Source: Rhizobium sp. NFR07 (GTDB taxonomy: Bacteria; Pseudomonadota; Alphaproteobacteria; Rhizobiales; Rhizobiaceae). From it: a stretch of 64,000 nucleotides of DNA. The stretch covers positions 372,001 through 436,000 of the forward strand of contig NZ_FOKM01000003.1 in assembly GCF_900111905.1 (NCBI RefSeq), given 5' to 3'. The translations under genes and the position numbers were made by a program. Numbering within the stretch: position 1 is the first letter of the stretch; each line of letters starts with the position of its first letter. The notes beneath the pieces are model-generated. The model searched no databases. It saw only the letters and a list, made by a program, of their open reading frames with translations, and had not been told where the DNA came from. Shown here piece by piece: positions 54,735 to 64,000 of this stretch.

Positions 54735-54759
54735 AAAAAGGGGCTCCAACCGGAGCCCC
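54735..54759 (-). terminator. intrinsic terminator of mmsA
   Basis: On the minus strand GGGGCTCC pairs with GGAGCCCC around a 4-base loop, followed by TTTTT. It lies about 45 bases after the mmsA stop. Confidence 0.9.
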
Positions 54760-54802
54760 TTTCATATTTCACCACTATAAAGCCGCGACTTTCTCGCCGG
54801 AC

Positions 54803-56299
54803 CTATTTCATCACCGGCATGACAAATTCCGCACCGTCCTTGATGCCGGACGGCCAGCGGGCGGTGATCGTCTTGGTCTTGGTCCAGAACTTGATCGAAT
54901 CCGTGCCATGCTGGTTGAGATCGCCGAAGGACGAGGCCTTCCAGCCACCGAAGGAGTGGTAGGCGAGCGGAACCGGGATCGGCACATTGATGCCGATCAT
55001 GCCGATATTGATACGGCTTGCGAAGTCGCGGGCAGCATCGCCGTCGCGGGTGAAGATGGCGACGCCGTTACCGTATTCGTGCTTCATCGGCAGTTCGAGC
55101 GCATCCTCGTAATTGGCGGCACGCACGACGGAGAGAACCGGGCCGAAGATCTCCTGCTTGTAGATCTCCATGTCGGGCGTGACCTTGTCGAACAGGGAAC
55201 CACCGACGAAATAGCCGTTCTCGTAACCCTGCAGCTTGAAGCCGCGGCCGTCGACGAGGAGTTCGGCGCCCTCTTCCACGCCCTTGTCGATCAGGCCGTT
55301 GATACGGGCATGGGCCTCCTTGGTGACGACCGGGCCCATATCGGCCTTGTCATCGGTGTAAGGGCCGATGCGCAGCGACTCGATCTTGGGGATGAGCTTC
55401 TCGACGAGGCGGTTAGCGGTCTCCTCCCCGACCGGCACGGCGACCGAGACGGCCATGCAGCGCTCGCCCGCCGAGCCGTAGCCCGCGCCCATCAGCGCGT
55501 TGACGGCCTGATCCATGTCGGCATCCGGCATGATGATCATGTGGTTCTTGGCGCCGCCGAAGCACTGGGCGCGCTTGCCGTTGGCGGCCGCCGTTCCATA
55601 GACGTAACGGGCGATCGGGGTGGAGCCGACGAAGGAGACGGCGCCGATGTCCGGATCCGTCAGGATCGCATCGACGGCCGCCTTGTCGCCGTTGACGACG
55701 TTGAGGATGCCTGCCGGAAGGCCTGCCTCGATCATCAGTTCGGCCAGGCGGATCGGCAGGGACGGATCGCGCTCCGAGGGCTTGAGAATGAAGGCGTTGC
55801 CGCAGGCGATGGCGGGCGCGAACATCCACATCGGGATCATGCCCGGGAAGTTGAATGGGGTGATGCCGGCGCCGATACCGACGGGCTGGCGGATCGAATA
55901 CATATCGATCTGCGGACCGGCGCCTTCGGTGAACTCGCCCTTGGAGAGATGCGGAATGCCGATGACGAATTCGCAGACTTCAAGGCCGCGGACGATGTCG
56001 CCCTTGGAATCCTCCACCGTCTTGCCGTGCTCCTTCGATAGCATGACGGCGAGCTCATCCATGTTCTGGTTGAGGAGATCGACGAATTTCATGAACACGC
56101 GGGCGCGGCGCTGCGGGTTGGTGGCCGCCCATTTGGGCTGCGCTTCCCTGGCGTTCTCGACCGCCGCGCGGATTTCCGACACGCTGGCAAGCGCGACCTT
56201 GGCCTGCACTTCGCCGGTCGCCGGATTAAAGACGTCAGCTGTACGGCCGCTGGTGCCCGCGACGCGCTTGCCGCCGATGAAATGACCGATTTCCTGCAT
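54803..56299 (-). CDS. mmsA: CoA-acylating methylmalonate-semialdehyde dehydrogenase
   Basis: Converts methylmalonate semialdehyde to propionyl-CoA, or malonate semialdehyde to acetyl-CoA, in valine, myo-inositol and beta-alanine catabolism. The 498-residue aldehyde dehydrogenase has the MmsA-type pattern FNFPGMIPMWMFAPAIACGN, the catalytic Glu region FGGAKNHMIIMPDAD and the active-site Cys in GSAGERCMAVSVAV. It is divergent from an ABM-domain protein and a LysR gene, across a 57-base inverted repeat, suggesting control by that LysR. Confidence 0.94.
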   Translation of the reverse strand: MQEIGHFIGGKRVAGTSGRTADVFNPATGEVQAKVALASVSEIRAAVENAREAQPKWAATNPQRRARVFMKFVDLLNQNMDELAVMLSKEHGKTVEDSKGDIVRGLEVCEFVIGIPHLSKGEFTEGAGPQIDMYSIRQPVGIGAGITPFNFPGMIPMWMFAPAIACGNAFILKPSERDPSLPIRLAELMIEAGLPAGILNVVNGDKAAVDAILTDPDIGAVSFVGSTPIARYVYGTAAANGKRAQCFGGAKNHMIIMPDADMDQAVNALMGAGYGSAGERCMAVSVAVPVGEETANRLVEKLIPKIESLRIGPYTDDKADMGPVVTKEAHARINGLIDKGVEEGAELLVDGRGFKLQGYENGYFVGGSLFDKVTPDMEIYKQEIFGPVLSVVRAANYEDALELPMKHEYGNGVAIFTRDGDAARDFASRINIGMIGINVPIPVPLAYHSFGGWKASSFGDLNQHGTDSIKFWTKTKTITARWPSGIKDGAEFVMPVMK

Positions 56300-56337
56300 G
56301 GTGTTCCTCCATTTTCTTGACTGCCAAGAAGCTTACA

Positions 56338-56394
56338 CTTCAATTTGCACAAGGCAACGAAATGAAATACGCATCCGTTGTGCAGAAATTGAAG
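56338..56394. promoter_or_regulatory. inverted-repeat operator candidate between mmsA and ABM/LysR genes
   Basis: CTTCAATTTGCACAA (56338-56352) faces TTGTGCAGAAATTGAAG (56378-56394), complementary except for a two-base insertion in the right arm. The arms are separated by 25 bases and flank the divergent promoters. The TTGTGCA/TGCACAA half-sites are the size and shape of LysR sites. Confidence 0.6.
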
Positions 56395-56410
56395 TCAGCG
56401 GAGATCCATC

Positions 56411-56719
56411 ATGGCAGAGAAGCTGGTCAGGATTGCGGAGTTGGAGATCGATCCCACGCGGATAGACGCCTATCGCGCCCTGCTCTGCGAGGAGATGGAA
56501 GCATCCCTCTACAAGGAACCGGGCGTGCTCCAGCTGCAGGCCGTCGCCGAAAGGGATCATCCCGAACGGCTGCACATCTTCGAGGTTTATGCGAGCCGCG
56601 AGGCCTATGAGGCGCATCTGACGACGCCGCATTTCCTGAAATACAAGCACGCCACCGCGGACATGGTGAAAGCCTTGAGGCTGATCGACGTCGATCCGGT
56701 GATGCTGCGGACAAAGTGA
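56411..56719 (+). CDS. antibiotic-biosynthesis-monooxygenase (ABM) domain protein
   Basis: A 102-residue protein with one ABM ferredoxin-like domain (VRIAELEIDPTRIDAYRALL at the N-terminus, then KEPGVLQLQAV and HIFEVYASREAYEAHLTTPH). Relatives in this superfamily include heme-degrading and quinol monooxygenases; this one resembles the YgiN-type stand-alone quinol oxygenase. It ends 6 bases before the LysR start, so the two form an operon. A link to mmsA is suggested by the shared operator region only. Confidence 0.85.
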   Translation: MAEKLVRIAELEIDPTRIDAYRALLCEEMEASLYKEPGVLQLQAVAERDHPERLHIFEVYASREAYEAHLTTPHFLKYKHATADMVKALRLIDVDPVMLRTK

Positions 56720-56725
56720 GCGGTC

Positions 56726-57613
56726 ATGGACTGGGATGACGTGCGCATGTTCCTGGCGGTGGCGCGTTCCGGCCAGATCCTTGCCGCTTCCAAACGGCTC
56801 GCCATCAACCATGCAACGCTCGGGCGGCGGATGACGGCGCTGGAGGACGGCTTGAAGACCCGGCTTCTCATCCGCCGCACCAATGGCTGCAGCCTGACGG
56901 CGGAAGGCGAGGTCCTGCTGGCCGCCGCCGAGCGGATGGAAACCGAAATGCTCTCGGCTCAGGCAAGGACCGGACGCAACGACGCGGCGATATCCGGGAC
57001 GGTGCGGATCGGGGCGCCCGACGGGTTCGGCGTTTCGTTTCTCGCCTCCCGCATGGGCCGCCTCACCCGCCGCCACCCGGACCTCAAGGTGCAGCTCGTG
57101 CCGGTTCCGCGCTCCTTCTCGCTGTCCCAGCGCGAAGCCGATATCGCGATCACCATAGAGCGGCCCGAACAGGGGCGGCTGATATCCTCCAAGCTGACCG
57201 ACTACACGCTCGGTCTCTATGCCTCGAAGGCCTATCTGGAGACCGAGGGGGAACCGAAGAATGCCGAAGACCTGAGGCGACACCCGCGGATCGGTTATGT
57301 GGAGGACCTGATCTTTTCACAGTCTCTCAATTTTACCGGTGAGGTAATGCGCGACTGGGATGCGGGGTTCGAGATTTCGAGCGCGATCGGACAGACGGAG
57401 GCCGTCAGGGCCGGTGCCGGCATCGGCATCCTGCACGACTACGTGGCGCGGCAATATCCGGAACTCGTGCGGATATTGCCGGATCTCACCATCCGGCGAT
57501 CCTACTGGACGACCTATCACGAGACATCGCGCGATCTCCTGAGGCTGAGGACGGTGGTCGACTTCATCCGGGAACTGACCGTGCAGGAAGGCCACATCTT
57601 CGTCTCCGGCTGA
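56726..57613 (+). CDS. LysR-family regulator downstream of the ABM gene
   Basis: A 295-residue LysR regulator. The HTH is ARSGQILAASKRLAINHATL followed by GRRMTALEDGLKTRLLIRR, an unusual form of the LysR HTH (AAAK replaced by LAASKRL). The effector domain starts at about residue 92 with GTVRIGAPDGFG. It is in an operon with the ABM gene and divergent from mmsA. The inverted repeat at 56338-56394 is its candidate binding site. A bidirectional terminator follows. Confidence 0.88.
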   Translation: MDWDDVRMFLAVARSGQILAASKRLAINHATLGRRMTALEDGLKTRLLIRRTNGCSLTAEGEVLLAAAERMETEMLSAQARTGRNDAAISGTVRIGAPDGFGVSFLASRMGRLTRRHPDLKVQLVPVPRSFSLSQREADIAITIERPEQGRLISSKLTDYTLGLYASKAYLETEGEPKNAEDLRRHPRIGYVEDLIFSQSLNFTGEVMRDWDAGFEISSAIGQTEAVRAGAGIGILHDYVARQYPELVRILPDLTIRRSYWTTYHETSRDLLRLRTVVDFIRELTVQEGHIFVSG

Positions 57614-57633
57614 AGGTGTCGGACCATAAAAGA

Positions 57634-57656
57634 AAAGCCCGGACGAGCCGGGCTTT
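57634..57656. terminator. bidirectional terminator between LysR and HTH genes
   Basis: AAAGCCCGG faces CCGGGCTTT around a 5-base loop. Because both ends carry A/T runs, it can serve both converging genes, the LysR on plus and the HTH gene on minus. Confidence 0.8.
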
Positions 57657-57676
57657 GCGTATCAGGCACCTGACAA

Positions 57677-57922
57677 TCAGGAGAGCAGAAGCGTCGACGG
57701 CGGAATCTTCAACGCCGCGGCGATGCGCCTGACCTTTGCCGGATCGGCATCGGAGCCTGCCTCGACACGGACGATTTCGTCGTGGACGAGGCCGGTGGTC
57801 AGAGCCAGATCGTCGATGCTGTAGCCGGCCGCGAGGCGGGCATCGGCAACGGCCTTGGCTACTTCACCGGAAATATCTGCACCATTTCCAGATGCCTTAA
57901 TGTTGCTGATTGAAACTGTCAT
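57677..57922 (-). CDS. small helix-turn-helix protein (XRE-like)
   Basis: An 81-residue protein with a C-terminal helix-turn-helix resembling the XRE/Cro type (ARLAAGYSIDDLALTTGLV, then EIVRVEAGSDADPAKVRRIA). No effector domain is present. The ribosome site AAGGA lies 8 bases upstream. It is divergent from the unknown gene at 58135, and its palindrome-rich 5' region might be its own target. The XRE call is by pattern only. Confidence 0.7.
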   Translation of the reverse strand: MTVSISNIKASGNGADISGEVAKAVADARLAAGYSIDDLALTTGLVHDEIVRVEAGSDADPAKVRRIAAALKIPPSTLLLS

Positions 57923-58134
57923 AAGGTTTCATCCTTCTCGAAGAACCTGCCAAATGCGGCAGGTGAAGGGGGTCTATGACCCAAACTGCGACATGCGGTC
58001 GCGGCACGAAGATAGGCCAATAATCTGCATGTGCAAGGCCTAATGCTGCATCGCACAACAACAAACCGCAAAAAGCGGCGGCGCCTCCACTTTTTAGCCC
58101 GTTTTTTGGGCCTCTCCAAGGCCAGGAGAACCAA

Positions 58135-58650
58135 ATGCCACATTCGCGCGTTCTTGGTGCAAACGAGGACGCGAACATGCCCTATTCCAACTCCTTCACG
58201 GGTGCCCGATACGAGAGCGGTCGTCACGAGACGGATGCGCAGGTGCTGCATGCAGCGCATAATCTGGTCGAGGTCTTCCTTCTATTTCTGCGGGAACACG
58301 AGATGGGCAGCGACCTGCTCGACACTCAGGAACTGCCGGCATCCAAAAAGGCGCTTGTGAACGCCTTTCGCGTGGTGATCGCAACCGAAAGCCGTCCAGG
58401 CGCCCGCGCCCTTCTGGTCAAGGCCGGCTTGACGCTTGCCCAGTTCCAGGACGGTATCGGCGCGCGCATGTCAGTTACGCCCGTCACCGCAGGAAACAGC
58501 CAGAATGACCGGCACTGGACGCCAGAGCCCGGGCAGATCCGCCGGTTCGACATGGCGCTGAACCGGCTCGGGCAGGAGCGATCGCAGCTCACCCAGATCT
58601 TTCAGCAGGCCCTGCGGATGGCAGAGAAGAAGCCGACCCATCACGCCTGA
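58135..58650 (+). CDS. unknown soluble protein
   Basis: A 171-residue protein that I do not recognise. It is rich in Gln, Arg and His and lacks membrane segments. Its N-terminal 20 residues are probably unfolded (MPHSRVLGANEDANMPYSNS), followed by a helical segment (LHAAHNLVEVFLLFLREHEM) and a possible second helix near residue 80. AGGAG six bases upstream of the ATG at 58135 sets the start. It lies upstream of ackA-xfp with a gap of about 165 bases. Confidence 0.55.
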   Translation: MPHSRVLGANEDANMPYSNSFTGARYESGRHETDAQVLHAAHNLVEVFLLFLREHEMGSDLLDTQELPASKKALVNAFRVVIATESRPGARALLVKAGLTLAQFQDGIGARMSVTPVTAGNSQNDRHWTPEPGQIRRFDMALNRLGQERSQLTQIFQQALRMAEKKPTHHA

Positions 58651-58815
58651 TGGAATGCGGATCGGATTGCCCTGGCTGTTGCATATCTCCCCGTCTTCGC
58701 GTCAAGATGAGCATGTCTCGGAAATTTGCGGTGGATCAAGGATGACCTGCCGCCATTCCACCAATTTGCGCCCGGCCGAAATGCGCGGCCGCGGCCGACA
58801 ATGAGGGAGACCTGC

Positions 58816-60015
58816 ATGACCGACAGCCTTCTCGTCACATTCAATGCCGGATCGTCGACCGTGAAGATCGGCATATTCGGCGTCGAGGACGGCGAGCCGA
58901 AGCGGATCGGCAAGGCGGTGGTCGATTTCTCAGCGCATCCGCTGACTCTCGAGATCAAGGAAGGGCCACAGGAAACCGACATCCCCTTGAGGGCGAAGAG
59001 CGCCGATGACCTCTCCGAGCTGATGGACGAAGTGCTGACGGCCCTGACGGAGCATTTCCCGCTCGACCGGATGACGGCGGCGGGCCACCGGATCGTTCAT
59101 GGAGGCGACCGGTTCGACGGTGCCGCCGCGCTGACGAAAGAGACGATCAGCGAGATCGACGCACTGACCGAGCTTGCACCGCTGCATCAGCCGCAGGCGC
59201 TGAGGATGATCCGCGCGATGCGGCAGCTTCGGCCGAAACTCTTTCAGACCGCATCTTTCGATACGACATTTCATCTTACCCAGGACGAGACGGTGCGGCG
59301 GCTCGCGATCCCTCGCGATTTGCATGACCGCGGCGTGAAGCGCTACGGGTTTCACGGGCTGTCCTATAATTATGTGGCTGGAGCGTTGAAGAAGCAGCTT
59401 CCCGGGATTGCCGAACGCAAGGTGGTGATCGCTCATCTCGGCAGCGGCGCAAGCCTGTGCGGCATAGAGGGCGGCCGCAGCCGCGACTGCAGCATGGGCT
59501 TTTCGACGCTGGACGGCATTCCGATGTCGACGCGTCCCGGATGGCTCGACCCCGGCGTGATCCTGCATCTCATCGGCCCGCTCGGCAAAAGCATCACCGA
59601 GGTGGAGGACATGCTCTACCACAAGTCCGGCCTGCTCGGCGTGTCCGGTATCAGTGGCGACACCCGCGACCTTCTGGAGGACGAGAGCTCCGCCGCGCGC
59701 GAGGCGCTGGACCTGTTGACGCTCAGGATCTCCGGCGAGATCGGACGCATTGTCTCGATGCTCGGTGGGCTCGATGCGCTAGTCTTCACCGCAGGCGTCG
59801 GCGAGCACCAGCCGAAGATCCGGGCGATGATCGCTGAACGCCTGCGATGGCTTGGTGCGGCTATCGACGAGACGTCAAACGAGAAAAATGCGCTGACGAT
59901 CAGCAGCGCGGCAAGCCGGATCGGCCTGCATGTCATCCCGACCGACGAGGAACAGGTGATCGCCGAGGATTGCCTTGCCCTCCTCGAGACGAAGCAACAA
60001 TCGCCCGCACCATGA
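58816..60015 (+). CDS. ackA: acetate kinase
   Basis: Interconverts acetyl phosphate plus ADP and acetate plus ATP. The 399-residue ASKHA-fold enzyme has the N-terminal ATP phosphate loop [14 protein letters not shown], the [10 protein letters not shown] segment with the catalytic Arg/His, [12 protein letters not shown], and [13 protein letters not shown] at the C-terminus. GAGGGAGA precedes the ATG at 58816. It directly precedes xfp, so the pair produces and uses acetyl phosphate. No phosphotransacetylase gene is adjacent. Confidence 0.95.
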   Translation: MTDSLLVTFNAGSSTVKIGIFGVEDGEPKRIGKAVVDFSAHPLTLEIKEGPQETDIPLRAKSADDLSELMDEVLTALTEHFPLDRMTAAGHRIVHGGDRFDGAAALTKETISEIDALTELAPLHQPQALRMIRAMRQLRPKLFQTASFDTTFHLTQDETVRRLAIPRDLHDRGVKRYGFHGLSYNYVAGALKKQLPGIAERKVVIAHLGSGASLCGIEGGRSRDCSMGFSTLDGIPMSTRPGWLDPGVILHLIGPLGKSITEVEDMLYHKSGLLGVSGISGDTRDLLEDESSAAREALDLLTLRISGEIGRIVSMLGGLDALVFTAGVGEHQPKIRAMIAERLRWLGAAIDETSNEKNALTISSAASRIGLHVIPTDEEQVIAEDCLALLETKQQSPAP

Positions 60016-60079
60016 TCCATGTCATGAAAGGCATCGGTCCCGCGCGGTAAACCTATGCGAGCAGACAAAGGAGCAATCG

Positions 60080-62488
60080 ATGCAAGCGAATACTCTTGTC
60101 CAGAACGTCGCCGAATTTTCCGAAGCAGACCTGCCCGAGGCCGAACTTCGACTGATGGATCGCTACTGGCGGGCCGCCAATTATCTTTCGGTCGGCCAGA
60201 TCTATCTGCTCGACAATCCGCTTTTACGCGAGCCGCTCAAGCCACAACATATCAAGCCGCGGCTGCTCGGCCACTGGGGCACGACGCCGGGGCTGAACTT
60301 CATCTATGCCCACCTGAACCGGGTGATCAAAGCCCGCGATCTCGACGTCATCTATATCTGCGGGCCGGGCCATGGCGGACCGGGCATGGTGGCCAATACC
60401 TATCTGGAAGGCATCTATAGCGAAATCTATCCGGATATCGCCGAGACGATGGACGGGATGCGCAAGCTGTTTCGCCAGTTCTCGTTTCCCGGCGGCATTC
60501 CGAGCCATGCGGCGCCGGAGACCCCCGGCTCCATCCATGAAGGTGGCGAACTGGGTTATGCGCTGGTGCATGCCTATGGCGCGGCCTTCGACAACCCCGA
60601 CCTGATCGTCGCCTGTGTGGTGGGCGACGGCGAGGCGGAGACCGGGCCGCTTGCCGCCAGCTGGCATTCCAACAAGTTCCTCAATCCCGCCCGAGACGGT
60701 GCGGTGCTGCCGATCCTTCATCTCAACGGCTACAAGATCGCCAACCCGACGCTTCTGTCGCGCATCGGCGACGAGGACCTGAAAAAACTGTTCGAGGGCT
60801 ATGGCTACGAGCCGCTTTTCGTCGAAGGCCACGAGCCCGAGGCGATGCATCGGCTGATGGCCGGCGCGATGGACAGGGCAACGGACGCGATCCGCGCGAT
60901 ACAGGACAAGGCGCGTGGCGGCAAATCTCCCGCCGAACTGCCGCGCTGGCCGATGATCGTGTTGCGCAGCCCCAAGGGCTGGACGGGGCCGAAGGAAGTG
61001 GACGGCAAAAAGGTGGAGGATTTCTGGCGCGCCCATCAGGTGCCGGTGTCCAACTGCCGGGACAATGCCGACCACCGCAAGATTCTCGAAGACTGGATGC
61101 GCTCTTACGATCCGGAAGACCTGTTCGACGCAGACGGACGGCTGAAGCCGGAACTGCGCTCGCTTGCCCCCGCCGGAGAAAGGCGAATGGGCGCCAACCC
61201 GCATGCCAATGGCGGGCTGTTGCGCAAGGAACTCATCTGCCCGGATATCCGCGACTATGCAGTCGATGTGAAAGAGCCCGGCAAGGCGATCGTGCAGACG
61301 ACGGAAGTGCTCGGCAAATATCTCCGCGACGTCATGAAGCTGAACGACACGGAGAAGAACTTTCGCATCTTCGGCCCGGACGAGACGGAATCGAACCGGC
61401 TCGGCGCCGTGTTCGAGGTGACTGACCGGGTGTGGATGGAAAAGATCGAGCCTTATGACGTGCATCTTTCGCCCGACGGGCGGGTGATGGAAGTGCTGTC
61501 GGAACATCTGTGCCAGGGCTGGCTTGAAGGCTATCTGCTGACCGGGCGGCACGGCCTGTTTTCCTGCTACGAGGCCTTCATCCACATCATCGATTCGATG
61601 TTCAACCAGCATGCCAAGTGGCTGAAGGTGACGCGGGAACTCGAATGGCGCAAACCGGTAAGCTCGCTCAACTACCTGCTCACCTCGCATGTGTGGCGGC
61701 AGGACCATAACGGCTTTTCCCACCAGGACCCCGGCTTCGTCGATCTCGTGGCCAACAAGAAGTCCGATATCGTGCGCATCTACCTGCCGCCGGATGCCAA
61801 TACGCTGCTGTGGGTCGGCGACCATTGCCTGAAGACCTGGGACCGGATCAACGTGATCGTCGCCGGCAAGCAGCCGGAACCGCAATGGCTGAACATCGAG
61901 GATGCCGCCAAACATTGCGAGGCCGGCATCGGCATCTGGGACTGGGCGGGCAACGAGGATGACACGGTGTCGCCCGATGTCGTGATGGCCTGCGCCGGTG
62001 ACGTGCCGACGATGGAGACGCTGGCGGCGGTGACGATCCTGCGCGAAGCGATCCCGGAACTTCGGATCCGCGTCGTCAACGTCGTCGACCTGATGACGCT
62101 GCAGTCGCAGGACCAGCATCCGCACGGGATTTCCGACGAGGATTTCGACAGGCTTTTCACCACCGAGCGGCCGGTGATCTTTGCCTATCACGGCTATCCC
62201 TATCTCATCCACCGGCTGACCTATAAGCGCAACAACCACCGCAACATCCATGTCCGCGGCTTCATCGAGGAAGGCACGACGACGACGCCCTTCGACATGA
62301 CGGTGCTGAACGAGCTCGACCGTTTCCACCTGGCGCTGGAAGTGATCGAGCGGGTGCCGGAACTGAAGGACAAGGCGGCCGCGGTGGTGGAGATGCTGAA
62401 AGACAAGCTCGACCAGCACCACGACTATGTGCGCGAATACGGTGAGGACATGCCGGAGGTGAGCGGCTGGACGTGGTCCGGACGGTAG
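60080..62488 (+). CDS. xfp: phosphoketolase (xylulose-5-P/fructose-6-P)
   Basis: Cleaves xylulose 5-phosphate or fructose 6-phosphate with phosphate to acetyl phosphate plus glyceraldehyde or erythrose phosphate, using thiamine diphosphate. The 802-residue protein has [36 protein letters not shown] and the ThDP motif [19 protein letters not shown] (about residues 181-199), as well as the C-terminal C-S-P catalytic His region [18 protein letters not shown] precedes the ATG at 60080. With ackA it forms a phosphoketolase pathway to acetate and ATP. Confidence 0.96.
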   Translation: MQANTLVQNVAEFSEADLPEAELRLMDRYWRAANYLSVGQIYLLDNPLLREPLKPQHIKPRLLGHWGTTPGLNFIYAHLNRVIKARDLDVIYICGPGHGGPGMVANTYLEGIYSEIYPDIAETMDGMRKLFRQFSFPGGIPSHAAPETPGSIHEGGELGYALVHAYGAAFDNPDLIVACVVGDGEAETGPLAASWHSNKFLNPARDGAVLPILHLNGYKIANPTLLSRIGDEDLKKLFEGYGYEPLFVEGHEPEAMHRLMAGAMDRATDAIRAIQDKARGGKSPAELPRWPMIVLRSPKGWTGPKEVDGKKVEDFWRAHQVPVSNCRDNADHRKILEDWMRSYDPEDLFDADGRLKPELRSLAPAGERRMGANPHANGGLLRKELICPDIRDYAVDVKEPGKAIVQTTEVLGKYLRDVMKLNDTEKNFRIFGPDETESNRLGAVFEVTDRVWMEKIEPYDVHLSPDGRVMEVLSEHLCQGWLEGYLLTGRHGLFSCYEAFIHIIDSMFNQHAKWLKVTRELEWRKPVSSLNYLLTSHVWRQDHNGFSHQDPGFVDLVANKKSDIVRIYLPPDANTLLWVGDHCLKTWDRINVIVAGKQPEPQWLNIEDAAKHCEAGIGIWDWAGNEDDTVSPDVVMACAGDVPTMETLAAVTILREAIPELRIRVVNVVDLMTLQSQDQHPHGISDEDFDRLFTTERPVIFAYHGYPYLIHRLTYKRNNHRNIHVRGFIEEGTTTTPFDMTVLNELDRFHLALEVIERVPELKDKAAAVVEMLKDKLDQHHDYVREYGEDMPEVSGWTWSGR

Positions 62489-62524
62489 AAGGGCTAAGGC
62501 CTGTAGTGCACCGCAAAAAACGCA

Positions 62525-62553
62525 TGCCGGGCCATAGGCGGCCCGGCAATTTT
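62525..62553 (+). terminator. intrinsic terminator of xfp
   Basis: TGCCGGGCC pairs perfectly with GGCCCGGCA around a 6-base loop and is followed by ATTTT, 36 bases after the xfp stop. Confidence 0.88.
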
Positions 62554-62565
62554 GCTACAGGATAT

Positions 62566-63309
62566 TTAGCTGGCGAGCGCCACCGCGTCGGCGCCCGCGG
62601 GAAGACGCATCGGGGCCGACGGATCGGTCGCGGCACGCCAGACGGCCTCGGCCACATCGCTGGAATGGGTGACCTCGGTCCGCCCCATCATGCCGCCAAG
62701 GATGTTCCTTGCGTAATCCGCATAGGCTTCATGGAAGCCGCCGTTTCCCTGCATCCGCGCCATGGCCGTCTTGCCGAAACTGGTCGTTGGAGCAGCGCCC
62801 GGGAGCACGACCCTGACGCTGATGCCGAACGGCTCAAGTTCAAGCGCGAGCGATTCCGTGAAGGCATTTACTGCCGCCTTGCTTGCCGTATAGACCGAAA
62901 GGAGCGGCAGCGATTTCAAGGTCACGCTGGAGGTGACATTGACGATGGTGCCCGCGTTCCTTTCCCGAAACTGAGGCAGGACGGCCTGGACCATCCGCAT
63001 CGTGCCCAACGTGTTCGTTTCGAAAAGGTCGCGGGCGACGTCGATCGGCGTTCCCTCCAGTGCATTCAGCCAACCGATTCCGGCATTGTTGACGAGGACA
63101 TCGATCGGGCCTGCAGCCTCGATGGCACGGCGAATGCTGTCTTCATCCGTCACATCGAGAGAGATGATGCGGAGATTTTCCGTGGGCGGCAGGATATCCT
63201 GGCGTGGGGTGCGCATCGTGGCGATGACTTTCCAGCCGCGTTCCAGAAAATATCTGGCGATGTCGAGACCGAAACCGGATGAGCAGCCCGTTACGAGTAT
63301 GGTCTTCAT
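62566..63309 (-). CDS. short-chain dehydrogenase/reductase
   Basis: A 247-residue classical SDR. The cofactor motif is TGCSSGFGLDIA (about residues 7-18), NNAG (about 78-81) and the catalytic triad Ser (TSSVTL), Tyr and Lys in YTASK are all in place. Substrate unknown. The start at 63309 is preceded by AAAGGGG; the longer frame to 63336 has no ribosome site. It is divergent from an AraC regulator, and both promoter regions contain inverted AGTCAGGAC/GTCCTGAG-type repeats, so AraC may control it. Confidence 0.9.
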   Translation of the reverse strand: MKTILVTGCSSGFGLDIARYFLERGWKVIATMRTPRQDILPPTENLRIISLDVTDEDSIRRAIEAAGPIDVLVNNAGIGWLNALEGTPIDVARDLFETNTLGTMRMVQAVLPQFRERNAGTIVNVTSSVTLKSLPLLSVYTASKAAVNAFTESLALELEPFGISVRVVLPGAAPTTSFGKTAMARMQGNGGFHEAYADYARNILGGMMGRTEVTHSSDVAEAVWRAATDPSAPMRLPAGADAVALAS

Positions 63310-63404
63310 GAGAACCCCTTTCATGGATGAAGACATGAAAGTAGATATCGAAGTCAGGACGTTCTATAATTGAAAGTCCTCATTTCGTTTTCAAGAGTCC
63401 TGAG

Positions 63405-64000
63405 TTGACCGATCCCTTTGCCGAAGTCGTCGCTCTTCTGCAGCCCAGCCTGCCGTTTTCGAAAATGGCGAGCGGCTCCGGCCCGTGGCGTGTTGATGGG
63501 TCCGTTACCCACAGGCCGCTCTTTGCCGTCATACTGGAAGGCACGTCGCTTCTCACGCTCGACGGGCAGTCGCCGATAGAGCTTCAGAAGGACGATTTCA
63601 TCCTGATTCCAGCAACCGCCGGGTTCGTCATGTCGGGCATTGATGACACTCAGACGGGAGACGGCGATCCACTTGCCGTGACCAAGCTGGATGACGAAAC
63701 GCGGCATGGCGACCCGCATGGTCCGGCGGATGTCAGGATGCTGGTCGGCGGCATCGCTTTCGGTTCCCCGGACGCGACCCTGCTCGTTTCTCTGCTTCCG
63801 AAAGTCATTCATGTGCGCGGCGAGAAGCGGTTTGCGACCATCGTCCAGCTGATCAGGGACGAGGCACGCGAAGAAAAGCCGGCTCGCGAGATGATCCTGG
63901 CGCGGATGCTGGAAGTGCTTCTGATCGAGGCGCTGCGCTTCGTATCCGACAGCGACGCACCTATGGGATTGATGCGCGGGCTTTCCGATGAACGCCTGGC
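63405..64000 (+). CDS. AraC-family regulator with cupin_6 domain, 3' end outside window
   Basis: A partial gene: about 198 codons are visible before the right edge. The N-terminal sequence (DPFAEVVALLQPSLPFSKMA, then GPWRVDGSVTHRPLFAVILEG) matches the cupin_6 AraC ligand-binding domain, and the last visible residues (GLMRGLSDERLA) are those that normally lead into the AraC HTH pair, which lies beyond the window. No ATG fits; the TTG at 63405 with AAGAG upstream is the probable start. It is divergent from the SDR gene at 62566. Confidence 0.8.
   Translation, partial: MTDPFAEVVALLQPSLPFSKMASGSGPWRVDGSVTHRPLFAVILEGTSLLTLDGQSPIELQKDDFILIPATAGFVMSGIDDTQTGDGDPLAVTKLDDETRHGDPHGPADVRMLVGGIAFGSPDATLLVSLLPKVIHVRGEKRFATIVQLIRDEAREEKPAREMILARMLEVLLIEALRFVSDSDAPMGLMRGLSDERL

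Noticed and set aside
54251..54775. 174-codon minus-strand frame
   Set aside because: It overlaps the better-supported 40-residue gene in another phase and reads through the mmsA terminator.
60224..62422. 732-codon minus-strand frame opposite xfp
   Set aside because: Reverse-strand shadow of a long high-G+C gene; the sequence reads as His/Arg/Gln-rich noise with no domain.

Overview
The window looks like part of a Rhizobiaceae (Rhizobium/Agrobacterium/Sinorhizobium-type) chromosome. The signs are high G+C with GCC/GTC/CTC-biased codons, a short-form HisG paired with HisZ, the iron regulator RirA, a proteobacterial GshA, a DUF1127 protein, a Cys-dependent OxyR and several families of palindromic intergenic repeats. 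There is one tRNA (Gln, CTG), no rRNA, no transposase, no phage genes and no CRISPR array. Most of the window is ordinary backbone. The right half (about 36-64 kb) is richer in catabolic, redox and regulator genes.

Layout. 0-10 kb: a hydrolase cut by the left edge, LysE exporter, DoxX, a methyltransferase, then the minus-strand hisS-hisZ-hisG operon, an orphan ribbon-helix-helix antitoxin next to an unknown protein, and a His/Met-rich secreted protein with a DUF305 protein (metal/copper type). 10-18.5 kb: HAD phosphatase, DNA-3-methyladenine glycosylase, two tandem L,D-transpeptidases, an outer-membrane barrel, and the glycolate oxidase operon glcD-glcE-glcF, whose two internal gaps each carry a near-identical 180-bp element with 44-bp inverted ends. 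18.8-35.6 kb: Nudix, PiT phosphate transporter, RsmE, GshA, DUF1127, LysR plus a TM2 protein, OxyR facing an exported dienelactone hydrolase, MAPEG, glyoxalase, GuaB, a Tat-exported metallo-beta-lactamase, an MFS transporter, RlmE with a Ppx/GppA that has a very basic 200-residue N-terminal extension, and tRNA-Gln.

35.7-46.9 kb is the most cassette-like stretch. It holds a Tat-dependent PaoABC-type molybdenum aldehyde oxidoreductase, then a LysR divergent from aldo/keto reductase, Bcr/CflA MFS, NAD(P)-binding protein, a small ORF, an exported double-CMD/cupin fusion, a Tat-exported flavodoxin and an SDR without its catalytic Tyr/Lys. This may be a periplasm-plus-cytoplasm aldehyde/quinone (electrophile) redox module. 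The joint function is inference.

46.9-57.6 kb: a polyamine-type trio (DadA-like oxidase, PuuA-like glutamine synthetase, PuuB-like oxidase) with a TetR, AbrB membrane protein with gluconokinase, RirA, a 40-residue membrane peptide, a candidate folded RNA element, and mmsA facing an ABM-domain protein plus LysR across a long inverted repeat. 57.6-64 kb: small HTH protein, unknown protein, acetate kinase with phosphoketolase, an SDR, and a divergent AraC regulator cut by the right edge.
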